Source: Streptomyces sp. V3I8 (GTDB taxonomy: Bacteria > Actinomycetota > Actinomycetes > Streptomycetales > Streptomycetaceae). Taken from it: DNA of 64,000 nt. This document shows, piece by piece, positions 26,128-34,785 of the stretch; the stretch's first letter is position 1; every line of letters starts with the position of its first letter. Under the pieces are notes generated by a model that was not told where the DNA came from, did no database searches, and worked only from the letters and a program-made list of their open reading frames with translations. A program made the position numbers and the translations under genes. The stretch spans positions 7,874,001 through 7,938,000 of the forward strand of contig NZ_JAUSZL010000002.1 in assembly GCF_030817535.1 (NCBI RefSeq), written 5' to 3'.

Positions 26128-27081
26128 ATGCACACCGACCTCGTGGCCGCGCTCGACATCGGCGGCACCAAGATCGCCGGAGCGCTGGTGGACGGCCAGG
26201 GCCGGATCCTGCTGCGCGCCCAGCGGCCCACGCCCGCGCAGGAGCACGGCGACACCGTCATGCGGGCCGTGGAGGCCGTGCTCGGCGAGCTGACCGCCGC
26301 ACCGCTGTGGAGCGGGGTCGCGGCGGTCGGCATCGGCAGCGCCGGCCCCGTGGACGCCTCGGCGGGCACCGTGAGCCCGGTGAACGTACCCGGCTGGCGC
26401 GACTACCCGCTCGTCGAACGGGTCCGCGCGGTGACGGACGGCCTGCCCGTTGAGCTGATCGGCGACGGCGTGGCGATCACGGCGGCCGAGCACTGGCAGG
26501 GAGCGGCCCGCGGCCACGACAACGCGCTCTGCATGGTCGTCTCCACGGGGGTCGGCGGCGGCCTGGTCCTCGGCGGGAAGCTGTGCCCCGGGCCGACGGG
26601 CAACGCCGGGCACATCGGTCACATCAGCGTGGACCTCGACGGCGACCTGTGTCCGTGCGGGTCCCGCGGCTGCGTCGAGCGCATCGCCAGCGGTCCGAAC
26701 ATCGCGCGCCGCGCCATCGAGGGCGGCTGGCGGCCGGGGTCCGAGGGCGACACGTCCGCGGCGGCCGTGGCGGCGGCGGCCCGGGCTGGCGACCCGGTCG
26801 CGACGGCCTCCTTCGAGCGTGCCGCGCAGGCCCTGGCGGCGGGCATCGCGGCGACCGCGACCCTGGTGGAGATCGACATCGCGGTGATCGGCGGGGGTGT
26901 GGGCAAGGCCGGCGAGGTGCTGTTCGCGCCCCTGCGGGCGGCTCTGCGCGACTACGCCACGCTGTCGTTCGTGCAGCGGCTCACGGTGACCCCGGCCCAG
27001 ATGGGCACGGACGCCGGGCTGGTGGGCGCCGCGGCGGCGGCGCTCAGCCGGCGGTCGAGCGCGGCGGTGGTCGGCGGCTGA
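26128..27081 (+). CDS. ROK family sugar kinase (glucokinase type)
   Basis: 317 aa. ATP-binding loop ALDIGGTKIAGALVDG at the N-terminus, VGIGSAGPVD, the substrate-binding GHIGHIS histidine motif, and the ROK zinc site CPCGSRGCVE. It would phosphorylate glucose or a related hexose. The ATG at 26128 begins the family's usual N-terminus; GGGAG lies about 11 nt upstream. Divergent from LacI, and next to a secreted alpha-galactosidase, so a role in alpha-galactoside use is a fair inference. A perfect hairpin follows the stop. Confidence 0.92.
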   Translation: MHTDLVAALDIGGTKIAGALVDGQGRILLRAQRPTPAQEHGDTVMRAVEAVLGELTAAPLWSGVAAVGIGSAGPVDASAGTVSPVNVPGWRDYPLVERVRAVTDGLPVELIGDGVAITAAEHWQGAARGHDNALCMVVSTGVGGGLVLGGKLCPGPTGNAGHIGHISVDLDGDLCPCGSRGCVERIASGPNIARRAIEGGWRPGSEGDTSAAAVAAAARAGDPVATASFERAAQALAAGIAATATLVEIDIAVIGGGVGKAGEVLFAPLRAALRDYATLSFVQRLTVTPAQMGTDAGLVGAAAAALSRRSSAAVVGG

Positions 27082-27088
27082 GCGCGGC

Positions 27089-27111
27089 GGTCGGCGGCTG
27101 AGCCGCCGACC
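27089..27111 (+). terminator. Perfect 10-bp-stem terminator after the ROK kinase
   Basis: GGTCGGCGGC-TGA-GCCGCCGACC is a perfect hairpin with a 3-nt loop, 8 nt after the stop codon. The left arm repeats the last codons of the gene, so a tandem duplication of about 22 bp seems to have helped create it. Confidence 0.75.
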
Positions 27112-27164
27112 GTCTGCCTTGAGGTGCGGGAGGATTCGGTCCGGTTGTTGTGATGTGCGGGTCG

Positions 27165-27400
27165 GTGGGGGTTTGTCGCGCGGTTCCCCGCGCCCCTGAA
27201 GTGCGAAGGTGTGAAGGTGCGGTGGCGGCGGCGCGTGCGGGTCGATGGGGGCTTGTCGCGCTGTTCCCCGCGCCCCTCGGCGGTGCCGCTTCCCGGGTTC
27301 CTGGTGGTGTCGTTCCCCGCGCCCTTGACGCTTGTTTCCCGCGCCTTTGGCGGTGCCGCTTCCCGCGCCCCCGGCGGTGTCGTCAGGGGCGCGGGGAGGT
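27165..27400. repeat. Cluster of degenerate GC-rich intergenic repeats
   Basis: The gap before the alpha-galactosidase stop contains at least five partial copies of TTCCCCGCGCCCCT-like sequence (near 27180, 27261, 27312, 27335 and 27358) and one inverted copy, CAGGGGCGCGGGGA, at about 27384. This resembles the dyad commonly found dispersed between Streptomyces genes. The outer copies could pair to form a long stem. No gene is seen here. Confidence 0.65.
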
Positions 27401-27404
27401 GGTG

Positions 27405-29468
27405 TCAGCAGGTGAGTCGGGCGTCCGCCCAGTCGCCGTGGTCCGAGGTGATGCCGTCGCCGGCGTCCGTGACGACGAGGCGCACCACCTGGGCCCCGCC
27501 GACGTCGGCCGAAAGGGCCCGGGCCGCGTCGGCGTTGGTCAGGACGCCGCTGGAGGCGGCCTTCGTGCCGTCGGCCCAGATCTCGAAGACGACGGACCCG
27601 TCGGCGCCCTCCTCGTCGTCGACACCGACCTGCGCCGTGACGGTCCCGCAGGCCCCGCCCGTGTAGAACTCGACGGCGCTGTGGGCGTGGACGCCCAGCC
27701 CGGTGGCGTACACGACTCCGCCGACCGTGAGGGGCGCGCCGTCGCCCGCGGCGGCCTCGCCGTTGCTGGTGTTGCGTTCGACGGGACCCCAGCCGTTGGT
27801 CGCGGACAGCCGAGGGAGGTCGCCGAGCGCCGAGGTGCCGGCGGGCGGGGCCACCGCGACGGTCGCGGTCAGCGGCAGCACGTTCTCGGCCCGCGCCCCG
27901 CTCACGGAGCGGTACTCCGCCCTCAGCGTCAGGCCGTACGCCCCCGGGGGTGTACCCGCGGGCGCGGTCACCGTCCACCCGGTGCGCAACGCCCTGCCGG
28001 TCGGGAGGGTGTTCGCCCCGGTCGGTGACGTGGCCCGCACGGTCCAGCCCCCGGGTCCGGTCAGGGAGACGGAGACGTGCTTCGCGGGTGTACGGCCCAG
28101 GTCGGTGACCGACGTCGTCAACGCGCTCGGGCGGCCCGCCTCGAGCAGCGTGCCGCCGTCCAGGCCGAGTTCGACGGCGGGCGGGTTCCCGGCCCAGCGG
28201 TCGTCGGCCGAGACGCGGACGAGGACCGTGCCGTGGGCGGGGACGGTCGCCGAGACCGTGCCCGCCGTGTGGTAGCTCTTGTGCCGCCACAGGTCGCGCA
28301 GCGTGTAGCCGTCCGCCTCCGGCAGTCCGAGGGCCTTCGCGCTCGTGGCGATGCGCCGGGGGCTGCTGGTCTCGTTGAAGAGGGCGACCGCGCGGCTGCC
28401 GTCCGCCATCTCCTTGGCCACGACCCAGCGGCCCTCCTCGGAGGAGAGCACGGTGCCCTGCTTGCCGAGCGGGTCCTGGTCGACCGCGACGACCTCCTCG
28501 TTGCCGAGGATGTCGAAGGTCTCGTCGGACGCGGTCCGCAGGTCCGAGCCGATGAGCAGCGGCGCGGCCATGACCGACCACATCGAGAAGTGCGTGCGGT
28601 ACTCCGTGTCCGTCATCCCGCCGTTGCCGACCTCCAGCATGTCGGGGTCGTTCCAGTGCCCGGGACCGGCGTACCGCGCGAGCGGCAGGTTCTGCTTCAT
28701 GATCGAGAGCATCGAGCCCCAGTCGTCGCTGATGTCCCCCGTGGTGCGCCACAGCTGGCCGACGTCCGCCGCCCACTCCCAGGGCTTGTTCTCGCCCCAC
28801 TCGCAGATGCTGTACACGATCGGGCGGCCGGTCGTCGCGGAGGCGGCCTCCAGCGCGTCACGCATCGTCGTGTAGCGCAGCTGCGCGTCCACGCCCTGGT
28901 TGTTGCAGTTGTCGTACTTCAGGTAGTCGACACCCCAGTCCGCGAACTGCCGCGCGTCGCTGTACTCGTGGCCGAGCGCGCCGGGGAAGCCCGCGTCGTT
29001 GCACGTCTTCGTGCCGGCGCTGGTGTAGATGCCGAGCTTGAGTCCCCTGGCGTGCACGTAGTCCGCGACCGCCTCGATCCCGTCCGGGAAGCGGGCCGGG
29101 TCCGGCACCAGTTGGCCGTTCGCGTCACGGGCGGGCAGCGCCCAGCAGTCGTCGAGGTTGACGTACTCGTACCCGGCGTCCTTGAGCCCCTTGTCGACGA
29201 AGAGGTCCGCGATCCCCCTGACCATCTCCTCGTCGAACTCCGCACGGCAGTGCGTGGAGTTCCAGTTGTTGAAGCCCATGGGCGGGGTGAGGGCGAGGCC
29301 GTCGGCCGGGGCCGGTGCGGCGGCCGCCGTCGGTACGGCCGGCACCGCGGCCGGTGCTTCCGCGCCGGCCGCGGGTAGCGGCCAGGCAGGTACCAGGGCG
29401 GCGAGAAGCCCCGCGACGAGCGCTCCGGCCGCTCTCCGGCGAGTGGTGCGGGTGGGAAGGTGACGCAT
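27405..29468 (-). CDS. Secreted alpha-galactosidase, GH27, with C-terminal NPCBM domain
   Basis: 687 aa. An Arg-rich N-terminus ([10 protein letters not shown]) leads into a hydrophobic signal peptide ending near residue 36. The GH27 catalytic domain (about 55-430) shows [32 protein letters not shown] (nucleophile Asp), [20 protein letters not shown] (acid/base Asp) and [14 protein letters not shown] beta-sandwich follows, then an NPCBM-type module (about 545-687) ending [10 protein letters not shown]. The ATG at 29468 has GGAGG 9 nt upstream. It would release terminal alpha-galactose outside the cell, feeding the ROK kinase. LacI control is plausible but no perfect operator copy was seen. 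Confidence 0.93.
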   Translation of the reverse strand: MRHLPTRTTRRRAAGALVAGLLAALVPAWPLPAAGAEAPAAVPAVPTAAAAPAPADGLALTPPMGFNNWNSTHCRAEFDEEMVRGIADLFVDKGLKDAGYEYVNLDDCWALPARDANGQLVPDPARFPDGIEAVADYVHARGLKLGIYTSAGTKTCNDAGFPGALGHEYSDARQFADWGVDYLKYDNCNNQGVDAQLRYTTMRDALEAASATTGRPIVYSICEWGENKPWEWAADVGQLWRTTGDISDDWGSMLSIMKQNLPLARYAGPGHWNDPDMLEVGNGGMTDTEYRTHFSMWSVMAAPLLIGSDLRTASDETFDILGNEEVVAVDQDPLGKQGTVLSSEEGRWVVAKEMADGSRAVALFNETSSPRRIATSAKALGLPEADGYTLRDLWRHKSYHTAGTVSATVPAHGTVLVRVSADDRWAGNPPAVELGLDGGTLLEAGRPSALTTSVTDLGRTPAKHVSVSLTGPGGWTVRATSPTGANTLPTGRALRTGWTVTAPAGTPPGAYGLTLRAEYRSVSGARAENVLPLTATVAVAPPAGTSALGDLPRLSATNGWGPVERNTSNGEAAAGDGAPLTVGGVVYATGLGVHAHSAVEFYTGGACGTVTAQVGVDDEEGADGSVVFEIWADGTKAASSGVLTNADAARALSADVGGAQVVRLVVTDAGDGITSDHGDWADARLTC

Positions 29469-29501
29469 CGTTACGTTCCTCCGTACTCGCGAAAGGTGGA
29501 C

Positions 29502-29526
29502 GTCCGCGTCTTTGCATGTCCGCGTC
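29502..29526. promoter_or_regulatory. Direct repeat GTCCGCGTC upstream of the alpha-galactosidase
   Basis: Two exact copies of GTCCGCGTC start 16 bp apart (29502 and 29518), 35-60 bp upstream of the ATG. The helical spacing and position suit a regulator binding as a tandem dimer, but nothing identifies the protein. Confidence 0.3.
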
Positions 29527-29655
29527 ATCCATGCCATGCGCGTTCACGGTAGGTCCTGTCGCAGTGTGGTGGAAGAGGTGCGGTAGTGGGTGTCCGGCAT
29601 CCCGTCAGGCTCTGTGGCACGTACGCTTCTGCATCGATTTACGCCGTATCGCGTC

Positions 29656-29755
29656 ATGGAGCCATGGAGCCATGGAGCCATGGAGGGGGAGGCGAGAACT
29701 CATCGCGGTCATCGCGGTCATCGCGATCGGTGCGGCCATTGCGGTCATCGTGGTC
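29656..29755 (+). repeat. Two adjacent short tandem-repeat tracts
   Basis: Four 8-bp units ATGGAGCC (29656-29687, last unit ATGGAGGG) are followed by six 9-bp units of the type ATCGCGGTC (29702-29755, diverging in the fourth). In one frame (ATG 29672, or 29680-series alternatives) the second tract reads as a purely hydrophobic Ile-Ala-Val helix of a 46-aa peptide ending at 29812. No good ribosome binding site supports translation. Confidence 0.7.
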
Positions 29756-29818
29756 GCCGCTGCGCAAGCTGCCGCAGGCCCGGCCGTGACTCCTGGGCGG
29801 GCCGGCAGTTGAACCGGC

Positions 29819-30013
29819 ATGAAGAAGCGCAGCATGCTGGCCATCGCCTCCCTCGCCACCGGCTTCGTCGTGGCGGCCATCACCCCGTCCCACTCCCTGG
29901 ACACCGGTGCCCTCGACGACCTCGACCTCGGGAACACCCTCACCACCGTCGGGCAGACGGTCGGCGACGACAGCCTGGACATGGGCGACGGCCCCGTGGA
30001 GCATGACCGCTGA
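29819..30013 (+). CDS. Small secreted protein of unknown function
   Basis: 64 aa. A short basic N-terminus (KKRSM) and hydrophobic stretch end at an A-I-T-P-S-H-S signal cleavage region near residue 26, leaving an acidic mature peptide of about 38 residues (LDTGALDDLDLGN). Similar short Asp-rich exported peptides are frequent in Streptomyces and have no known role. It is an isolated gene; the ribosome binding site is weak. Confidence 0.6.
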   Translation: MKKRSMLAIASLATGFVVAAITPSHSLDTGALDDLDLGNTLTTVGQTVGDDSLDMGDGPVEHDR

Positions 30014-30106
30014 CCGGCCCTTCCTCCCTGTTCCGCCCCCGAGCCCGGCCCCGTGAGGAGCCGGGCTCCGCGCGTGTCCGGCCCCTCGGACGCGACCTCA
30101 TCAGAA

Positions 30107-31011
30107 CCTGGTTTCCGTGGCAGGGTGGAACGGGCAAGCCTCAGAGGGTCACACAACAGAGGGGAGGGGGGCGGATCCGGGGAAGGCTTCGTGGATATCG
30201 TCGCGTCGTTCCCAGCGGATGCGCAGGCGGCGGAAGCCGTGGAGTCAGGTGATGGTGCGCTCGACGACGTAGCGGAAGATGCCCGGGCCGGTACCGCGGG
30301 GTTCGCCCCCCCGCTTGGCGATTACGGGTCGGATCCCGCGCTGCCAGAGCAGGCGACGGTACGTGTCGTGGTCGTAGCCGCGGTCGGCCAGCAGAGTGTC
30401 CGGGCGCGGGCGCGGTCTGCCGATCCGGCCTGTGACCGCTGGGATCTTGTCGAGTAGCGGCAGCAGTTGTGTGACGTCGTTGCGGTTGCCGCCGGTCAGC
30501 GACACCGCGAGCGGGATGCCCTGCCCGTCGACGATGAGGTGGTGCTTGTTGCCCGGCCGTGCGCGGTCGACCGGGCTGGGCCCGCTTTTGGGCCCCTGTG
30601 GGCAGTCCGTACATGCGAGGAGTCGATCACCGTCCGCGACCAGTCCGGCTTGTCCTTCGAGCGCGGCCGCTCCGGCAGTACGACATGGAGTCGGCCCCAG
30701 ACGCCGGCCTCGTTCCAGGCGGCCAGCCGGCGCCAGCAGGTCATCCCCGAACCGAAGCCCGGTTCCTGAGGCAGGTACTCCCACTGGATACCGGTGTGCA
30801 GGACGAAGAGGATCCGGCACAGGGCCTGCCGGTCCGACACCCGAGGTCTGCCCTGGACCGGTTTCGGCGCCGACACGGGCAGCAACGGCTCGATGAACGA
30901 CCACAGTTCATCCGACACGATCCACGGCCGCGACTCACGCTTCGCCATAAGCAGACCGATGAGCAGACAAGCCGACAGTCATATGATCAACAGCTTTTGT
31001 TGGAACCAGTA
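30107..31011 (-). mobile_element. IS5-family insertion element, probably inactive
   Basis: About 0.9 kb holding one transposase gene in two frames on the minus strand. Candidate ends are CTGGTTTCC (from 30107) and, inverted, CTGGTTCCA (to about 31011); the ends match only partly, so boundaries are approximate and no target duplication was found. Another hairpin, CAACA/TGTTG, lies just inside the right end. Confidence 0.6.
30149..30948 (-). pseudogene. IS5-family DDE transposase with -1 frameshift site and a premature stop
   Basis: Frame one runs from ATG 30948 (ESRPWIVSDELWSFIEPLLP, ILFVLHTGIQWEYLPQE, the first catalytic Asp in TVIDSSHVR). At 30586-30592 the complement reads CCCAAAA, a canonical -1 slippery heptamer, after which the second frame continues with SPVDRARPGNKHHLIVDGQG, LADRGYDHD (second Asp) and VVERTIT (Glu). 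A TGA at 30245-30247 falls where relatives have Trp in ERTIxWLH, and the same frame then continues LHGFRRLRIRWERRDD to 30149. The nonsense codon removes the last 30 residues, so the element is probably dead. Confidence 0.8.
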
Positions 31012-31182
31012 AGCCGACCTGATGGGTCAGTTGGTGGCACACTTCTGGCTGCGTACCAAGGAGCGGAATGCTCAGCATGTGTGGAATGTCCAGGAGGTGT
31101 GCGCGGTCGGCATTGACAGCGGTCAGCGCCGTCATGCTCTGTTGCTCTCCCGGACGACCGATGGTTACGGGAGGATTAGCTG

Positions 31183-31275
31183 GTGACCACCGACATCATC
31201 ACTGCCACGCTCTACGCCCAGGCCTTACAGAACACGACGGACCACCCCGACTGCTGTGCCTCGCCGAGGAAGTAG
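31183..31275 (+). CDS. Small TTA-containing ORF in front of the KilB-like gene
   Basis: 30-aa frame from GTG 31183 with a strong ribosome binding site, GGGAGG, 8 nt upstream; it ends 2 nt before the next ATG, which implies translational coupling. The peptide starts TTDIITATLYAQAL and ends with a Cys-Cys pair. Codon 15 is TTA, the rare leucine codon read by bldA tRNA in Streptomyces, so expression may be tied to development. Not recognised as a family. Confidence 0.45.
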   Translation: MTTDIITATLYAQALQNTTDHPDCCASPRK

Positions 31276-31277
31276 CC

Positions 31278-31730
31278 ATGTGGGCAAGCATCATTGCAGT
31301 GGCCGGAACACTACTCGGCGGAATCGTCACCAGCGCCCTCCAAACCCGTGCGACCCGCGCCACCCGCAACGCGGAGCGCGAGGACCGGCGTCGAGACGCC
31401 CAGCTCGCAGCAGTCACCGCATTGGTTGCTGCGATCGGCGACCACCGCCGTGCCATGTGGCGCCGTGAAGACTTGCGCCTGGCCGGAGCAGATGCCGATG
31501 CCCTTGCTGCTGCCCGTAGCCAGTCACACGGCACCAGGTCGGCCGTCACTGCCCCGCTGGTGTCCGTTTCGGTACTTGCCCCCGATCTCGCAGAGGTTGC
31601 CACCGCCGCCGCAAGAGCGGCCTTCGGCATCCGCCAGGCCATGGATGCCGACGAACTCGCGACTCTCCGGCAAACCGCGATTGGCGCCAGCGATCAGTTG
31701 GTCAAAGCCGCCAGCCGGCTCCTGGCCTGA
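31278..31730 (+). CDS. KilB-like protein of actinomycete integrative plasmids
   Basis: 150 aa. An N-terminal hydrophobic segment (WASIIAVAGTLLGGIVTSAL) is followed by a basic, helical, Arg/Ala-rich cytoplasmic part with RNAEREDRRRDAQLAAVTALVAAIGDHR. This layout, length and the WASIIAV start match proteins named KilB on integrating Streptomyces plasmids, where they affect transfer or lethality. The name is from memory and moderate in confidence. Its survival next to NUDIX and recombinase wrecks supports a plasmid origin for the island. Confidence 0.55.
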   Translation: MWASIIAVAGTLLGGIVTSALQTRATRATRNAEREDRRRDAQLAAVTALVAAIGDHRRAMWRREDLRLAGADADALAAARSQSHGTRSAVTAPLVSVSVLAPDLAEVATAAARAAFGIRQAMDADELATLRQTAIGASDQLVKAASRLLA

Positions 31731-31739
31731 CGTCTCCAG

Positions 31740-31971
31740 GAACTGTCGGCGCGCCCGAACACTGACTGGGCTTCGCAAAGAACCGATCCCGCGTGGCAGT
31801 GCGACCATCTGCACGGCGCCCTCGTTCCTCAGGCTTTCTGGCAATCTCCTATAGGAAACCTGCTTGGCAGGGCGCGGTATCAACGGCCGGTGCCGGATTT
31901 CGTCGTGTCGCGGAGGCTGGTGAGCATCCTGCCGCGCAGCTCGGCATCGACGAACCCTTATGTGTCAGAGA
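31740..31971. other. Gap with no intact gene, left flank of an IS
   Basis: Between the KilB-like stop and the IS left end. An open frame running into the IS reads EAGEHPAAQLGIDEP near its end and may be a fragment of a gene broken by the insertion, but it was not recognised. Confidence 0.3.
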
Positions 31972-32815
31972 TCATCTCATTTGGCTAGCTAGACTTGTGG
32001 GGTGTCGAAGATTGTTGAGCGGCTGGTGCCGGACGAGCTGTGGGAGCTGTTCCAGCGAGTGGTTCCAAAGGCGCCGTCGCGGCCGCAGGGTGGCGGCCGG
32101 CGTCGGCACGGCGACCGTGAAGTCCTGGCTGCGATCGTCTTCGTGGCGACCTCGGGTTGCACGTGGCAGCAGGTGCCGACCGCCTCGTTCGGGCCGTCGG
32201 GCGCGACGGCCCACCGGCGGTTCACCGAGTGGACCAAGGCCCGGGTGTGGGCCAGACTCCACCGCCTGGTCCTCGATGAACTCGGATCCCGCGGGGAACT
32301 GGACTGGTCCCGTTGCGCGATCGACTCGGTCAACATGCGGGCCCTGAAAAGGGGGAGCTGACAGGTCCGAATCCTGTGGACCGGGGCAAGTACGGGTCAA
32401 AGATCCACTTGATCACGGAGCGGACCGGCCTGCCCCTGTCCATCGGTATCTCGGGCGCCAACACGCACGACAGCCAGGCACTGATCCCGCTCGTGAAGGG
32501 CATCCCGCCAATCCGCTCACGCCGCGGCCCCCGGCGGCGCAGACCCCGAAAACTCCATGCGGACAAGGGGTATGACTACAACCACCTGCGACGATGGCTG
32601 TCCAGCCGGGGCATCCGACACCGCATCGCCCGCAGAGGTATCGAGTCCTCTACCCATCTGGGCCGACACCGCTGGACCATAGAACGCACGATGTCCTGGC
32701 TCGCCGGATGCCGCCGACTGCACCGCCGCTACGAACGCAGAGCTGACCATTTCCTAGCCTTCACCAGCATCGCCTGCACCCTCATCTGCTACCGAAGGCT
32801 GGCCAAATGAGATGA
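31972..32815 (+). mobile_element. Complete IS5-family insertion sequence, 844 bp
   Basis: Bounded by 18-bp terminal inverted repeats with one mismatch: left 31972-31989 starts TCATCTCATTTGGC, right 32798-32815 is its complement. The single transposase gene fills the element and its stop lies inside the right repeat. No target-site duplication is visible in the flanks, so the locus may have been rearranged after insertion. Confidence 0.85.
32002..32810 (+). CDS. IS5-family DDE transposase made by frameshifting
   Basis: Frame one (GTG 32002 to TGA 32361) has the N-terminal VPDELWELFQRVVP and first catalytic Asp in CAIDSVNMRA. Frame two continues in -1 phase from the AAAA-GGGGG run (32347-32355) with TGPNPVDRGKYGSKIHLI, KLHADKGYDYNHL (second Asp) and TIERTMSWLAGCRRLHRRYE (Glu), to TGA 32808-32810. 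The full DDE set is present across the two frames, about 270 aa in total. The A4G slip site is simpler than a canonical heptamer. Looks potentially functional. Confidence 0.8.
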
Positions 32816-33258
32816 CGTCTTAATGCCCGCGAGCTCCACCTGGCCGAAGAGCCCCTGCCGTCCCTCTCGCCGGAACACGAGCAGGCACGCGACCGCGTCT
32901 GGGAAGAGAAAGCCCAGGCCAATCCAGGTCTGTTCGACGGACCGGTCATCGCGTGCGCCGGCGTCGACCGCTCCGGACCCGACACGCTGGTCCTGCGCTG
33001 GACCCGGGTGACCTACCGGCACCACGCCCTGCGCTGGGTGCCGGGCGCCCATCCGCTGCCGCCCTTGTTCGTCGACGTCCTGCAGCCCACCGCCGACGGG
33101 GCCCTGCTGGCCGCGCGCATGGCGCCGCTGACCGCCGCGCCCGGCCGCTGGCAGCTGGCAGCTGCCGGGCGGATCCGTCGAGCACCCCGAGGGCACCGAT
33201 CCGCTCGATGCCGCGGCGCTGCGCCACAACGCCGCCCGCGAACTCGCCGAAGTTATGT
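32816..33258 (+). pseudogene. NUDIX hydrolase pseudogene, broken by the IS and a 7-bp duplication
   Basis: Directly right of the IS the frame reads ARELHLAEEPLPSLSPEHEQ, then NPGLFDGPVIACAG, TYRHHALRWVPGA and GRWQLA. A tandem duplication of GCAGCTG (33151-33164) then shifts the frame; with one copy removed it would continue as QLPGGSVEHPEG...AALRHNAARELAEVM, the Nudix-box region ending at a stop (33258) where the box should finish. It has lost its 5' end at the IS, is frameshifted, and lacks its 3' end. Confidence 0.7.
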
Positions 33259-33547
33259 GAGCAACTTCTGTGTCCCACGGGAAAGTGTCTCATCTGTGGT
33301 GTAGATGTTGGCAACGTCTTGGGTCAGGCGCTGACCACAGGAGGACGCCCCCGGGCATCCTTGAGGTCGATCACCCCAAAGTCTCCTGCCGAAGATCCGG
33401 CATGCGCCGGGCCGAACCTCGGGGAGGCGGTCCACGTCCTCCGCGAACAGCCCTCCGCGCGGGGCGGGCGCATCCAGTCGGGCAGTGCGTCATAGCTTCG
33501 CCGTAGCGGTGCGTCGGTTCCGGAAGGCGGCGCGCGGCGGGGCTGTC

Positions 33548-34727
33548 CTAATCGGCCGGCAGACGGAGCATCGGTTCGAAGGCCGCGTCCTCCTCGCCCT
33601 CGACCGAAGGGAGGAAGCCGTCCGGGACGGTGCGGGCGGCCGTGGTGAGGAGGCGGGCCAGGACCTCGGGCTCGGTGGCCGGGGGGAGGCGGAGGGCGGC
33701 GAGGAGGCGGTCGCGGACCTCGGGGTGGTCCGGGTTGTCCTCAAGGTAGTCGGCGTTGAGCGCGGGGGGACGGAAGCCGGCCAGGGCGTCGTGCCAGGAG
33801 GGGAGGACGATGGCCCAGGGTCAGGGCCTCGGCGAGGGACTCCGCGATGAGGGAAGCCTGGCCCTCGGAATCGGTGTAGAGGACAGGGCGGACGCGGTCG
33901 GAGCCGGCCGGGCCGCAGAGGTAGTGGGTGCCTCCCGCGTTGCAGCCGGCCACGGGCTCCACCGGGAGACCGGCCGGCAGGGCGATCGACTCGATAGGGT
34001 CGGTCCGCGTGAGGTCGAACTCGCCGTCGCAGGCGAGGTACGCCTCGACCTCGGGGTCGGCGGCGATCCGGCGGAGCAGGGCCTCGTCGGAGAGGGCGGC
34101 CGGGTTGAGGCCGTGGGCGGCTTCGGGGGTCAGGGGGTGGCCCGCGAGGACGTGGCGGACGGTGTCGAGGGGGACGGGCCGCCCGTAGTCCTCCTCGAAG
34201 TGCGCCTGGACGGCCTCGGGGGAGCGGTCGGTGAGGAGGCGGAAGAGGTGCCCGGAGCCGTCCGGGTCCGGGCTGCCTGAGGGGAACTCGATGCCCGAGC
34301 CGGTGTGCCAGGCGCTGCCGCCGGTCTCCCACCACAGGCAGGCGGTGACCCGCGGGGCGCCGAGGCCCTCGTCGACGAAGGCCGGGTCGTCCAGGAGCGG
34401 GCGCAGCGCGGCGGGCACCTCGTCGATGACACCAGACCAGACCTGTTCGTCGTCCGTGGCGTACGGACTCATCTCCGACTCGTGGTCGAAGCCGCGGACG
34501 AGCACACCGGCCGGGGTGAAGAGGACGGAGAAGTCGTCACCCGAGCCGTTGTCCATTAGGGCCGCCTCCGTCCCAGGCCCCCAGGTGGTGGAGAAGGAGT
34601 AGCGGGAGAACCGCGGGTCGCGGCAGATCGCCTGGTCCAGCACGGCCAGCACGGCCAGCGCGCGCAGGTGCGCGCGGAGCTCGGCGGGGTCCGGGAGGAG
34701 GGCGGCGGTCGTGTGCACGGTGTCCAT
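33548..34727 (-). pseudogene. Frameshifted gene of unknown function
   Basis: A frame from ATG 34727 (MDTVHTTAALLPDPAE) reads well to about 33820: FSRYSFSTTWGPGTEAALMDNG, YATDDEQVWSGVIDEVPAALRPLL, VEPVAGCNAGGTHYLCG, SLAEALTL. There a run near 33813-33820 carries one extra base; the following frame continues AIVLPSWHDALAGFRPPALNADYL through LPSVEGEEDAAFEPMLRLPAD to the stop at 33548. Restored length is about 392 aa. Soluble, acidic, family not recognised; SMI1/KNR4-like features are not convincing. A sequencing error could explain the single-base shift. Confidence 0.65.
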
Positions 34728-34785
34728 GGGCTCATGTAAGCAGTCGGCGCTGACATCCAGGGCGGCGGTTCGGTCACGCCTTCTC

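Noticed and set aside
27150..28028. Frame of 292 codons through the repeat cluster
   Set aside because: Antisense to alpha-galactosidase and composed of repeat sequence.
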